Positions 24,059-33,114 of a stretch of DNA of 64,000 bases are shown here, piece after piece. A program made the position numbers and the translations under genes. The notes beneath the pieces are model-generated. The model was not told where the DNA came from, ran no database searches, and worked only from the letters and a program-made list of their open reading frames with translations. Location of the stretch: assembly GCA_002471275.1 (NCBI GenBank), contig DKPQ01000007.1, positions 4,584 through 68,583 on the forward strand, read 5' to 3'. Numbering within the stretch: the stretch's first letter is position 1; each line of letters begins with the position of its first letter. The stretch comes from Flammeovirgaceae bacterium UBA7330 (lineage in GTDB: Bacteria; Bacteroidota; Bacteroidia; Cytophagales; Cyclobacteriaceae).

Positions 24059-25375
24059 CTAATGTGTTAAAATTTCTTCAGGCTCTGACACTTCAACGGT
24101 TCCTGCATCACTGATCTCTTCAAGCACCACGTCTTTCAGTTCGTTGATTAGAATGGGGTCGTACTTGGCCCTCACGCGTACATAATTTTCAGTAAATCCA
24201 TGGATCATACCATCTTCAATATCTTCTTCAAAGAGTACGGTGGATTGTTTGCCCAGCTGTGATTCATAGAAATGTCGTCTCTTCTTTTCAGAAAGATTTC
24301 TGAGCATAGTGGTTCGGTCCCTACGGATATTCAGCGGCACCACATCATCCATTTCAGCAGCAGGCGTATTGGCACGCTCAGAATAAGTAAAGACATGCAG
24401 GTATGAGATGTCCAGCTCGTTCAGGAAATTGTATGTTTCCAAAAATAGTTCCTCGCGCTCTCCCGGAAATCCAGTGATCACATCCACGCCGATGCAGCAG
24501 TCTGGCATCAGTTTCTTGATGGTCTCCACACGATCCTGATACAGTCCACTCAGGTACCTTCGGTTCATTTTCTTCAGGATCTCGTCGCTACCTGATTGCA
24601 GTGGGATGTGGAAGTGAGGGACAAACTTTTCCGAACCCGCGACAAATTGAATGATCTCGTTGGTGAGTAGATTAGGCTCGATAGAGGAGATCCTGATCCG
24701 GTCGATGCCTGCTACCTGGTCCAGTGCTTTGAGGAGGTTGATAAACTTCTCACTGCGCTTGCCATCGATCACCCCGTAATCCCCGATGTTGACACCGGTG
24801 AGCACAATTTCTTTTACATCTGAGGCTGCGATCTCTTCCGCCTGGGCGATAATGCTCTCGATGGTGTCACTGCGACTTTTTCCACGAGCCAGGGGAATGG
24901 TACAAAATGCACATCCATAGTTACAGCCGTCCTGAACCTTGAGGAAGGTACGGGTACGCTCACCATAGGAATAGGAGGCATTGAACCGTTTGGCTTCTTT
25001 GATTTCTGAAGCAAAAACCTGTGTTTCTTTTTGTGGGACAAACTCGTCCAGGTATTCAAAGAGTCTGAATTTTTCAGCTGCGCCCAATACCGCGTCCACA
25101 CCTTTGATCTCAGCAATTTCTTTGGGTTTCAACTGGGCATAACAACCCATGATGGCGATGTAGCTTTCCGGTGAGATCTTCTTGGCTTCCTTGACCAGCT
25201 TCTTACATTTCTTGTCTGCATTTTCGGTCACAGAGCAGGTATTGATGATGAATATGTCCGGACGATCATAGAAATCGACCTTTTCATAATCCCTGTCCTG
25301 AAACATCCTTGAGATAGTGGAGGTCTCCGAAAAGTTCAGTTTGCAGCCCAGTGTGTAAAAAGCGACTTTTTTCAT
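24059..25375 (-). CDS. mtaB: tRNA (N6-threonylcarbamoyladenosine(37)-C2)-methylthiotransferase
   Basis: 438 residues from ATG 25375 (MKKVAFYTLGCKLNFSE); an upstream ATG at 25423 would add 16 residues that fit no family member. The N-terminal methylthiotransferase domain has three cluster cysteines (GCKLNFSE, NTCSVTENADKK, GCYAQLKP). The radical SAM motif is CNYGCAFC, followed by LTGVNIGDYG and HIPLQSGSDEILKKMNR. A short C-terminal TRAM-like part closes it. MtaB converts t6A37 to ms2t6A37 in tRNAs reading ANN codons. All cluster residues are present. Confidence 0.95.
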   Translation of the reverse strand: MKKVAFYTLGCKLNFSETSTISRMFQDRDYEKVDFYDRPDIFIINTCSVTENADKKCKKLVKEAKKISPESYIAIMGCYAQLKPKEIAEIKGVDAVLGAAEKFRLFEYLDEFVPQKETQVFASEIKEAKRFNASYSYGERTRTFLKVQDGCNYGCAFCTIPLARGKSRSDTIESIIAQAEEIAASDVKEIVLTGVNIGDYGVIDGKRSEKFINLLKALDQVAGIDRIRISSIEPNLLTNEIIQFVAGSEKFVPHFHIPLQSGSDEILKKMNRRYLSGLYQDRVETIKKLMPDCCIGVDVITGFPGEREELFLETYNFLNELDISYLHVFTYSERANTPAAEMDDVVPLNIRRDRTTMLRNLSEKKRRHFYESQLGKQSTVLFEEDIEDGMIHGFTENYVRVRAKYDPILINELKDVVLEEISDAGTVEVSEPEEILTH

Positions 25376-25508
25376 GAAGCCGCAAAGATAATAAGGAAAT
25401 CCATGTAGCCTATTGATGAGCAAGGTGTTACCCTCGAAAATCCATCTTTTGTGTATTTACTATAAACAGTTACTCAGGTTTTCACCGCTTTAAACAAACA
25501 ACATTATC

Positions 25509-25889
25509 ATGAAGCTAGGAGCATTTTCAATCATTCTGAAGGTAAAGGATATAGAAAAGTCCAAAGCATTTTACGAGACCCTGGGGTTCCAGGTATTTGC
25601 CGGGAGCCTGGAATCAAAATACCTCATCATGAAGAATGAGTCTTCCTTGATTGGTCTTTTTCAGGATATGCTGGATCAAAATATCATCACTTTCAACCCC
25701 GGATGGGACAATGATGCCAGCAACCTGAAAGATTTCGACGATGTGAGATCCATTCAAAAGCATCTAAAGCAAAAGAAGGTAGAGCTGATCACTGAAGCCG
25801 ATGAGTCCACAAAAGGTCCTGCCAGTATGATGGTGGCTGACCCTGATGGAAATGTGATATTGATTGATCCAACATGTAGGGTAGCATAG
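25509..25889 (+). CDS. VOC family protein (glyoxalase-like)
   Basis: 126 residues. The VOC fold shows in FSIILKVKDIEKSKAFYETLGF and in MMVADPDGNVILID, with a Glu/Asp-rich middle. It diverges from mtaB with about 130 bases between. Substrate unknown. Its stop is followed at once by an in-frame-looking DUF1801 stretch in another frame. Confidence 0.85.
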   Translation: MKLGAFSIILKVKDIEKSKAFYETLGFQVFAGSLESKYLIMKNESSLIGLFQDMLDQNIITFNPGWDNDASNLKDFDDVRSIQKHLKQKKVELITEADESTKGPASMMVADPDGNVILIDPTCRVA

Positions 25890-25932
25890 GAGGCAGTACA
25901 AAGCAAAATCACCCGAGGAATACCTGGAAAAG

Positions 25933-26268
25933 TTGGAAGATGACTGGCGCAAGATCAGGCTGGAAGAAATTCGCATCATGATCAAAAGGGCCTGGCCGGA
26001 CGCTATTGAGGGCATTGAATACAACATGCTTTGCTACGGAGACGGGTCTAAAAATATCTTTCATCTCAATGCCCAAAAAGCATATATGGCACTCTATGTA
26101 GGTGACATCAACAAGGTAGAAAATTCCGATAGCCTGCTGGGAGGGGTTGACCGGGGAAAAGGGTGTGTTAGAATCAGGAGAACACTCGATTTATCAAAGA
26201 CAGGTCTTGCTGAGTTTGTATCCCGGGTAATCAAAATTCACCAGGCAGGAGGAAATACGGATTGTTGA
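25933..26268 (+). CDS. DUF1801 domain-containing protein, start uncertain or lost
   Basis: From the TTG at 25933 the product has 111 residues. But the family's typical beginning, QYKAKSPEEYLEKL, is encoded just upstream in the same frame from about 25891, and no ATG, GTG or TTG precedes it there; the frame is open back to 25885. A purine-rich AGGAGG (25888-25893) overlaps the end of the VOC gene. Either an unusual start is used or the ATG has been lost. The body is normal: RAWPDAIEGIEYNMLCY and GCVRIRRTLDLSKTG. The family is small and cytoplasmic, with unknown role. Confidence 0.65.
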   Translation: MEDDWRKIRLEEIRIMIKRAWPDAIEGIEYNMLCYGDGSKNIFHLNAQKAYMALYVGDINKVENSDSLLGGVDRGKGCVRIRRTLDLSKTGLAEFVSRVIKIHQAGGNTDC

Positions 26269-26338
26269 GCATAATCAGCATTTTTTGGTAAAGAATTGAA
26301 AACCAGGTAAGTATTTACTTTTAATACACAGTTTTTGA

Positions 26339-26346
26339 TATCTTTG
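26339..26346 (+). promoter_or_regulatory. Possible Bacteroidota -7 element (TATCTTTG)
   Basis: TATCTTTG fits TAnnTTTG, 30 bases before the transposase ATG. No clear -33 TTG at the usual distance. Confidence 0.4.
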
Positions 26347-26376
26347 CGGCGTTGATACCGCCATAAATAGTGCAAC

Positions 26377-26949
26377 ATGCTTAAAGCTATTTTTGGTGCC
26401 AAATGCCCCGAACAAAGACCCAATGTGGTCTATCTATGGACCAACTCTATCAGAGATGGCAGGGGAATATTGCTAAATGACAGGAACAGGGAAATAATCG
26501 TCAAATCTTTAACGCGTCTGGTTTGGGAGGAGAAGATAAAGGTCTATGGGTTTGTAATCATGCCAAATCATATCCATTTGGTATGGGAAGTCATTGCTCC
26601 TGCAGATGAAAATATTCCTGAAAGATTTCGAAATGAATTAACAGATCATATCGTAGATAATTTACGAACCAATTGTCCCGGGATCCTCAAATTTTTCTAT
26701 AGTGGTAAAGGGATAGGGAAATATCAGATATGGAAGAAGGAGCCGAAGCTTATTGAATTGCGGTCCAAACTGCATATTAAGGAAGCACTCAAGTACGTTC
26801 ACGAAAATCCTGCTTTTGATCGATGGGATATGGTTAAATCTTGCATAGATTTCAAGTGGTCCTCTGCCAGATTCTACGAATCAGGAATTGATCCGTTTGG
26901 GTTTCTTTCCCACTACCAGGAGTCTCAACACGTATCCGGAATTGCGTAA
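26377..26949 (+). CDS. REP-associated tyrosine transposase (Y1, IS200-like domain)
   Basis: 190 residues. The HUH motif is in YGFVIMPNHIHLVWEV (His65, His67) and the catalytic Tyr is in ALKYVHENPAFDRW (Tyr140); WSSARFYESG near the end is typical. These single-copy relatives of IS200/IS605 transposases act on REP hairpins rather than moving as ordinary insertion sequences. No flanking left/right element ends are obvious, but three REP-like hairpins lie within the window (12759, 16726, 45641). The gene has all catalytic residues, so it appears active. Confidence 0.85.
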   Translation: MLKAIFGAKCPEQRPNVVYLWTNSIRDGRGILLNDRNREIIVKSLTRLVWEEKIKVYGFVIMPNHIHLVWEVIAPADENIPERFRNELTDHIVDNLRTNCPGILKFFYSGKGIGKYQIWKKEPKLIELRSKLHIKEALKYVHENPAFDRWDMVKSCIDFKWSSARFYESGIDPFGFLSHYQESQHVSGIA

Positions 26950-26953
26950 ACTG

Positions 26954-29641
26954 TTACTGCCCAATCAGTATGAAGGGTGCCCAGAAATAGGGATTGTAGT
27001 AGTCTTCCGACTGTAATAGACTTAACTTGGCAGCTCTAAGATCTTCCGCATAACCTTCCCTGGTATCATTCAATGAGTGATTGTAAAACGCAATCATCAG
27101 GTCGGCAGTCGACTTGTCTGCTACCTGCCACAGGGAAACGATCAGGTTTTGTGCACCAGCATATTGCAAAGCCCGGCTGAGCCCTACGATCCCTTCTCCT
27201 TTAGCCACCTGTCCCAGACCGGTTTCACAGGCCGACAGCGTCACAAGATTGGCATTGAATTTCAGGTTGTAGATCTCGCCGGAATAGAGGCTGCCATCCT
27301 CAGTACTCCCGGGACATAGAAAAACACGAGAAAGTTCCGGTTTGGATTGGTTCACAATGCCATGCGTGGCCAGATGGATATACTGAAAGTCAGAAAGTGA
27401 TATTGACTTGATCATTTCCTCTGAAGCATCCGGACCTGTTGAAGAGACGGTCTTCATTTGAGCATTGGAAAACAATTTTTCGATCTCGTCAATTTCTTTC
27501 TTGGAGTCAGGAAGCTGCTGCAAATACTGTCCGTTGGACTCGAAGGTGACCGGTGCTGCCAGTAGAATACCGGTTTTGTCCGATACAGTTGCCGACCTGG
27601 CTTTGTTCACAAACAAGGTAGCTGCATAATCATATCCCACAGCATATTTATTGATGAGGTAAATGTTTTCTTTTACCGTATTAAGCTCATTTTTTTCACA
27701 TACCAGGGCTTCAAATGGGATAGAGCCTATGGAAGCATCCGGTATGATAATCAATTGTTCGATTTCATCAGATAGCTTAGGGATCAATTGTTTTTGGAGT
27801 GAAAATGACGTGGTGGTAAATGTTTCATCCACATAGTACTTGATGGCATTTCTGAATCCGCTCACCAGCTGAGGAAACCGTGAATCTTTTGGCAGGTCGT
27901 GTAACCTGACCTTGTCTTTCGTGACTTCGAAAATGTAAATGCGGTCGGTCCCAATGAAGTAGGAGAGGAGTGCGGTGTTATCATCCAGGGTTGACTGGAT
28001 CTGTGGGATGCCGGCCAATTCTGTGTTGTATTTCAGGTTATAATACTCCGGGTACCGGATTTCTAACCGACCGATAAAATCGCGTAAAGCATTTTGATAT
28101 TTGAGTAGTTCAATCTTTACCTGCTGTATCTCTTCTTCTTTGTTGAGTTGTGCAAGGCGTTGTTCCAGGAAACCGATTTCGCTTTTCAAGCTATCCTCAA
28201 TAGCCAATTCACTATTCGGAATGCCGGCAAATTGCTTGGCATTGGTATCATTGATGGCAGAAAGCAGGATGGAGGATTTACTTCTTTCACAAAAATTAAA
28301 AGCCAGGTTGAGGTAATGCTTTTTTTTGAAAGTCCTTTCGCTCAAATACGTGGCTATCCCGATACCATTCTCGTAGATCTGGGAGGCGATTTCTCCAAGC
28401 TTTAATTTATCTGCTTCGTTGAACCGGATCTGCCTGATCTGAGAGATCAATTCATCGCATTTGATCAGGGTATTCAGGGCCCCATTGATGTCCTTGAGCT
28501 TTAGGGTTTTGCTGTAATGATAGGCTTCTAGAGACTGTGCTTTTGATTGCAAGGAGGTAAGCAGGATATCTGCATTAAAGTAGTCCCTGATCTCTGGTAG
28601 CGAATAAATATCTGAATAGTCCTGATTAAACAGGTTGGCATAAATAGACTTTTGATAAGCCTCAATTGCTTCGGGGTAGTCAGAGGTTTTTTGGTGCACG
28701 CTGCCGATCAGGAAATAGGTATTGGCTACTTCGGGGTGGCGGGTACCATAGAGGTCCAGATACATTTCCAGGGCCTGGTTTTGATAATTCAGGGCACCCT
28801 CATAATCTCCTTTCATCTCCAGGATCCTTCCCTGGTTATTCATGGTGAAGGCTTTGTTTGGATGATCAGTTGTATAGATCTGATCATATATCTGCGCTAC
28901 CTGGTCCAGATAGGTCAGCGCGTCATTGTAATTGTTTTGATTGGCATTGGCAAAGGCCATGTTGCTGTAGACTACTGCGACCTTTGGATGCGTTTTGCCC
29001 AGTTTTTCTGTGTAAATAGTGAGTGCCCTGTTGAAGAAAATGATTGCCTGAAGGGGTTCATCATTTAAGTATACACGGCCAATGTTATTGTAGGAGTCTG
29101 CCACCAGAATTTGGCTTTCAGCATCGGCTTGCCTGATGGAAAGTGCCTTTTGAAGATATTGAAGTGCCAGCTCCTGGTTACCATTGGTGGTGTAAATCAC
29201 ACCCAGGTCGTCATAGCATTCAGCTGCTTCCAGGTTTTCTTCTTCAAGAAGTGATTCAGCATCTTTCAGATTTTCCAGGGCCTGGTCGATCCTACCTGAC
29301 CTCAAATAAGCATTTCCACAGACCATCTTGGTTTTGATGACCAGGGGTTTGTCATTTTTATACAGGGTAGAAACAAATTTTTCAGTGCCAGTGGCAATCG
29401 ATCTGGCAATATCGATCTGGCCCAATCCAAGGTAGGCATCAGCTTCTCCCAGCTTACAAAGTGTATACATTCTGGAGTTGCCTGCTTTGGAGAAAGTTTC
29501 TCCGGCATCCTTGAACTGTTGAAGAGCTTCTTCAAATTTCCCATCGTTGAGGTCTTTGCTGGCTTGCTCGTAGGTTCCACCCTGAGCACAGATGTCAGCA
29601 ATGAATAGTAAAGAGAGGAATAGCGTGGTGAATAATCTCAT
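26954..29641 (-). CDS. TPR-CHAT protein (caspase-like protease domain)
   Basis: 895 residues from ATG 29641, giving a signal peptide (LFTTLFLSLLFIADICAQ), so the protein acts outside the cytoplasm. Residues 20-370 are TPR repeats (several ALQ-YLQKALSI and ALNYQNQALEMY type units). A helical linker follows, and the CHAT domain fills about 560-895, with the dyad His760 (HLATHGIVNQ) and Cys805 (TLSACETGLGQ), and NLIVSLWQVAD. CHAT domains are caspase-like cysteine proteases. The start is one base after the stop of the beta-barrel gene, so they form one operon. Target unknown. Confidence 0.9.
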   Translation of the reverse strand: MRLFTTLFLSLLFIADICAQGGTYEQASKDLNDGKFEEALQQFKDAGETFSKAGNSRMYTLCKLGEADAYLGLGQIDIARSIATGTEKFVSTLYKNDKPLVIKTKMVCGNAYLRSGRIDQALENLKDAESLLEEENLEAAECYDDLGVIYTTNGNQELALQYLQKALSIRQADAESQILVADSYNNIGRVYLNDEPLQAIIFFNRALTIYTEKLGKTHPKVAVVYSNMAFANANQNNYNDALTYLDQVAQIYDQIYTTDHPNKAFTMNNQGRILEMKGDYEGALNYQNQALEMYLDLYGTRHPEVANTYFLIGSVHQKTSDYPEAIEAYQKSIYANLFNQDYSDIYSLPEIRDYFNADILLTSLQSKAQSLEAYHYSKTLKLKDINGALNTLIKCDELISQIRQIRFNEADKLKLGEIASQIYENGIGIATYLSERTFKKKHYLNLAFNFCERSKSSILLSAINDTNAKQFAGIPNSELAIEDSLKSEIGFLEQRLAQLNKEEEIQQVKIELLKYQNALRDFIGRLEIRYPEYYNLKYNTELAGIPQIQSTLDDNTALLSYFIGTDRIYIFEVTKDKVRLHDLPKDSRFPQLVSGFRNAIKYYVDETFTTTSFSLQKQLIPKLSDEIEQLIIIPDASIGSIPFEALVCEKNELNTVKENIYLINKYAVGYDYAATLFVNKARSATVSDKTGILLAAPVTFESNGQYLQQLPDSKKEIDEIEKLFSNAQMKTVSSTGPDASEEMIKSISLSDFQYIHLATHGIVNQSKPELSRVFLCPGSTEDGSLYSGEIYNLKFNANLVTLSACETGLGQVAKGEGIVGLSRALQYAGAQNLIVSLWQVADKSTADLMIAFYNHSLNDTREGYAEDLRAAKLSLLQSEDYYNPYFWAPFILIGQ

Positions 29642-29642
29642 G

Positions 29643-30590
29643 TCAGAATCTGTAGATATAACTGATGGTTTGTACAGCATGTCGGGTTAATCCGTCAGGA
29701 TTGACCTCGCGATCTGTAAGCTTTTGTCCGAACAATACTCTCACTCCGTTGTTGACATTGAACCGGTATCCACCCCCAACCAGCAGTGACATGGCCAGGC
29801 CTGTGGTCCCATCAATCTTTATTCGCTCATCATTGTTGAAGTCGTAACGTTCATCCTTGGTGATTCGATAGATGGGCAGTAGACCAATGTTGAAATTAAA
29901 ATTCGTGAAGCGGAAATTGCGTTCTACTCGCAGCATGATATCAGTGCCTCGTTTCAGGTTGTTGGCCAATGCATACTTCCGCACGTAATCTATGCTCGGG
30001 TATTCCGGCCATTGCCCCCATCGGAAATCATTTTTATTTTCAGTGAGTGCTATCTGGACCCCTGTAGCAATCAACCATTTATCTGTGATAAAGGCGCCTC
30101 CGGCAACCATGTCGTAGCTTCCAAGACTTACCTGCTGATACATGGGGAAATCACCATCAGAACCAAAGGCACCATCCGGTCTGTCTATATCCGAATCATT
30201 GGAAGGGATCTTTGCACCAAGCGTGGCGCTGATGGAGTAGTTTTCGTTGGTGACCAATTGACGTGTCCAGGCCAGAGAGATATCACTCAGACCTTGTGTT
30301 TCGCCAAAATTGCCCTTGGTCATTTGGTAGGGCACCTTCACCTGGAAGAAGTTGTAATCATTCACCCCGATAGTGATATCAGCAGTGTAGACATAGATGA
30401 TCGGAGAAAGTGTGGTGGTTCCCCGATAGTAGCTCAGCTCTACTGACCTTAGCTTTAGGTCGATTTGTTTGCTATAATTCTGATCCGGCTTCATGGCACC
30501 CATGGTACAGAATCCGGCATCACTACATCCCTGAGCTAATACTTGAAAATTCAGGGCCAGGCAGGTTAATAATATTAGATATTTCATCAT
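29643..30590 (-). CDS. Outer-membrane beta-barrel protein, hypothetical
   Basis: 315 residues with a signal peptide (LILLTCLALNFQVLAQ, cleavage about 19), then GCSDAGFCTMGAM. The remainder is made of alternating aromatic/polar strands such as FFQVKVPYQ, YSISATLGAK and RFTNFNFNIGLLP, and it ends in ...TISYIYRF, with the terminal Phe of outer-membrane barrels. It resembles the channel- or transporter-like barrels of Bacteroidota, without a clear family. Operonic with the TPR-CHAT gene (one-base gap) and divergent from the lipoprotein gene at 30745. Confidence 0.75.
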   Translation of the reverse strand: MMKYLILLTCLALNFQVLAQGCSDAGFCTMGAMKPDQNYSKQIDLKLRSVELSYYRGTTTLSPIIYVYTADITIGVNDYNFFQVKVPYQMTKGNFGETQGLSDISLAWTRQLVTNENYSISATLGAKIPSNDSDIDRPDGAFGSDGDFPMYQQVSLGSYDMVAGGAFITDKWLIATGVQIALTENKNDFRWGQWPEYPSIDYVRKYALANNLKRGTDIMLRVERNFRFTNFNFNIGLLPIYRITKDERYDFNNDERIKIDGTTGLAMSLLVGGGYRFNVNNGVRVLFGQKLTDREVNPDGLTRHAVQTISYIYRF

Positions 30591-30744
30591 TTTCAGTTGG
30601 CGGCAAAAACATGCAAAGTAGATGATTTTCGAACATTTAAGTTAAAAAAATTAATTCTCAACAAAAATTTTTTCAACCCATATTAAACCTTATGTCTTTT
30701 TCCTTGTCCAAAGGGCGAATCAATTAAAACTAAATTTAAAAACG

Positions 30745-31593
30745 ATGAAAAAGGTATTATTAAAAGTATTGACAGTGGGGGTGTTGTTTTCCCTGTTTTT
30801 ATCGGCTTGCCAGAATGATGAAGAGGGTAGTGCAGACATTGCAACTTTTGACATTGAGTCTGAAGCTGCATTTGAGGCAACGATAGAAGAAGTAGACCTG
30901 CTGTCTGAAGCGGGTATGGAAACGCTGGATGAAGAAACAGGTGCCAGGGTGACCAGGGATGAGTTATTGGATTGTGCGGAGGTTACCAAGGATACAGTGA
31001 ATCAAATCATTACGATTGATTTTGGAGATGGGTGTGAAGGTCCGCATGGTGTGGTAAAAAGTGGTAAGATCATCATCGAATACGATGGAAGAATGAAGAA
31101 AAGCGGATCTTATCGCATTGTGACATTCGAAGATTTTTATGTGGACAGCATCCATGTAGAGGGTACAAGGAAGGTAACAAATGTAACGGATGAAGACAAT
31201 GCAGAAAACTCGCTAAGCTTCGAAACGGTGCTGGAGGGTGGAAAAATAACTTTCCCTGATGGAACATTTGCTACCCGTGAGGCCAGTCACCTGCGAACGT
31301 TGTACTGGCATCTGGACCGAAGAGAAAACTATGCCACGCTTGATGGTTCAGCAAATGGTGTGAACCTCAACGGAGACAACTACGAAGTGAATATTCTGGA
31401 GACGCTTATTTTCAAGAGAGGATGTAGAGATGGAAGGATAATCATCCCAGTTGCGGGTGTGAAACAGATCATTGTTGGCGACAGAAGTGCTATCATAGAT
31501 TACGGAGATGGTGATTGTGACCTGAGAACGCAGATCACCACGGGTGAAGGTGATGTGGTTACGAGGTTTATCCGGCCAAGGGGTAGAAGGTAA
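30745..31593 (+). CDS. Lipoprotein, hypothetical
   Basis: 282 residues. Signal LLKVLTVGVLFSLFLSACQND sets the lipid Cys at about residue 22. Three repeated-looking FGDGCEGP / GDGDCD motifs (near 94 and 256) and paired cysteines suggest disulphides or metal binding. The long middle is beta-rich (YRIVTFEDFYVDSIHVEG). No family I can name. The gene diverges from the barrel/CHAT operon with 154 bases between the starts and has its own terminator. Confidence 0.65.
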   Translation: MKKVLLKVLTVGVLFSLFLSACQNDEEGSADIATFDIESEAAFEATIEEVDLLSEAGMETLDEETGARVTRDELLDCAEVTKDTVNQIITIDFGDGCEGPHGVVKSGKIIIEYDGRMKKSGSYRIVTFEDFYVDSIHVEGTRKVTNVTDEDNAENSLSFETVLEGGKITFPDGTFATREASHLRTLYWHLDRRENYATLDGSANGVNLNGDNYEVNILETLIFKRGCRDGRIIIPVAGVKQIIVGDRSAIIDYGDGDCDLRTQITTGEGDVVTRFIRPRGRR

Positions 31594-31616
31594 GATAGGT
31601 AATCTATCAGGTGAAG

Positions 31617-31645
31617 GGTCGTGCCTCCGGGCGCGGCCTTTTTTT
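31617..31645 (+). terminator. Rho-independent terminator after the lipoprotein gene
   Basis: GGTCGTGCC (31617-31625) pairs with GGCGCGGCC (31630-31638), followed by seven T. Confidence 0.8.
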
Positions 31646-31787
31646 ATTTATACGGCTCGGTGGCTAACCGAAGGAACGCGCTAATAGTGGTTAGTGAATC
31701 CGTGGCTTTAAACTCATAAGAATCCTTATTGTAAGCCATAGATGACCATTGTGTGAACCTTGCATCATGGCCGTTAAAAGGAATGAA

Positions 31788-32456
31788 TCACTGCTCTACC
31801 TCGGGGGTACCAGTGAAGACATAGGAAATGATATTGGCGCCCATTTTCAATGCTTGCTGACGTACTTCTTCCGGGTCATTGTAGATGCTTTTGTCTTCCC
31901 ATCCATTCCCTAAGTCGCTTTCGTAGGAATAAAAGCAAACCAAACGCCCCTCATAAAAAATCCCAAATCCCTGAGGGGGCTGACCGTCATGCTCGTGGAT
32001 CTTGGGAAGGCCATTGTTGAAGTCGTATTTCTGGTGATAGATCGGGTGGGTAAAAGGGATCTCCACAAATTCAAGGTTAGGGAACACTTTCTTAAGCTCT
32101 ACCCGAATAAACTGGTCCAGTCCATAGTTGTCATCGATGTGCAGAAATCCACCGGAAGTGAGATATTTCCGTAAGTTTTCTGCCTGATGGTCACTGAATA
32201 CCACATTTCCGTGACCGGTCATATAGACATACGGAAAGGTGAAGAGGTCGGGACTCCCTACCTCCACGATCTCTTCATCCTTTGCAATGTCGGTGCCCAG
32301 GTTTTGATTACAAAATGCGATGAGGTTGGGTAGCGCCGTCTTGTTGGCGTACCAGTCGCCTCCTCCGTCATACTTAAGCTTGGCGATTTTCAATGGCTGG
32401 GCATGTAATCCACCAATGAAAAAGCTGATAATAAGTATGATCAGAAGTTGTCGCAT
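31788..32456 (-). CDS. DUF4159 domain-containing protein
   Basis: 222 residues, secreted (signal LIILIISFFIGGLHAQ). The DUF4159 pattern is clear: KLKYDGGGDWYANKTALPNL, FPYVYMTGHGNVVFSD, NLRKYLTSGGFLHIDDNYG and FEIPF-type HPIYHQKYDF near the end. The fold resembles glutamine-amidotransferase-like proteins. In Bacteroidota it often accompanies AAA/von Willebrand genes, which are absent here. It is last of three tightly packed genes with pafA and the HAD phosphatase. Confidence 0.9.
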   Translation of the reverse strand: MRQLLIILIISFFIGGLHAQPLKIAKLKYDGGGDWYANKTALPNLIAFCNQNLGTDIAKDEEIVEVGSPDLFTFPYVYMTGHGNVVFSDHQAENLRKYLTSGGFLHIDDNYGLDQFIRVELKKVFPNLEFVEIPFTHPIYHQKYDFNNGLPKIHEHDGQPPQGFGIFYEGRLVCFYSYESDLGNGWEDKSIYNDPEEVRQQALKMGANIISYVFTGTPEVEQ

Positions 32457-32463
32457 GATTTCT

Positions 32464-33114
32464 TTAACTCAAAACCTCGGTAATCTGTTTCAATCCGAAG
32501 CCTTCAAAATTATCAATGACCAGGTCAGCGTCCAGCTCTTCCCTGGCATGTGAGGTAGCCAGGCCCACCACTTTGGCTCCTGCGGATTTCCCTGCTGTAA
32601 TACCGGAAACAGCATCTTCGAAAACGATACAGCTTCCTGGATCCCGGCCAATGGCTTTGGCACATTTAAGATAAATTTCCGGGTGAGGCTTGCCCAAAGT
32701 GACTGCACGCTCATCCAGAACATCAACAAAGTAGTCCCTTAAATTTAGCCGGTCTATCGTAAACTCTACATTGGCAAGTGGAGCGGAAGTGCCCACAACC
32801 ATTGGAATGCCCTCCGATTTGGCCATATCAAGAAACTGCATCAGCCCTTTGTTGGGTGTGATCAGGTCTCTATAGAGGTCCCTGTAGGTAGATTCCTTTT
32901 CTTCACCCAGGTGGTCTACTTTTTCAGCAGGCACATCTTTAAATACTGTCCTTATCAACTCACGGATAGTGCGTCCATTCATTTTTTCTTTATAGTAGTC
33001 CACCGTGATATCAATACCATATTTCTCTCCCAGCTTTTGCCAGGCCATAAAATGATACGTGTTGTTGTCTACGATGACACCGTCCATGTCAAAGATTAGT
33101 CCTATGTTTTTCAT
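32464..33114 (-). CDS. HAD family hydrolase (beta-phosphoglucomutase-like)
   Basis: 216 residues with all HAD motifs: IFDMDGVIVDN (nucleophile Asp9 and Asp11), VVGTSAP (motif II, Ser/Thr), KPHPEIYLKCA (Lys) and CIVFEDAVSGITA (acidic motif IV). The cap lies between motifs I and II, as in beta-phosphoglucomutase and sugar phosphatases. It removes or moves a phosphate on a sugar phosphate; which is not decidable. Its ATG overlaps the pafA stop codon (ATGA), so translation is coupled. Confidence 0.9.
   Translation of the reverse strand: MKNIGLIFDMDGVIVDNNTYHFMAWQKLGEKYGIDITVDYYKEKMNGRTIRELIRTVFKDVPAEKVDHLGEEKESTYRDLYRDLITPNKGLMQFLDMAKSEGIPMVVGTSAPLANVEFTIDRLNLRDYFVDVLDERAVTLGKPHPEIYLKCAKAIGRDPGSCIVFEDAVSGITAGKSAGAKVVGLATSHAREELDADLVIDNFEGFGLKQITEVLS

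Noticed and set aside
25509..26268. Programmed frameshift joining the VOC and DUF1801 genes
   Set aside because: No slippery heptamer or pseudoknot seen at the junction, and the two domains are independent families elsewhere.
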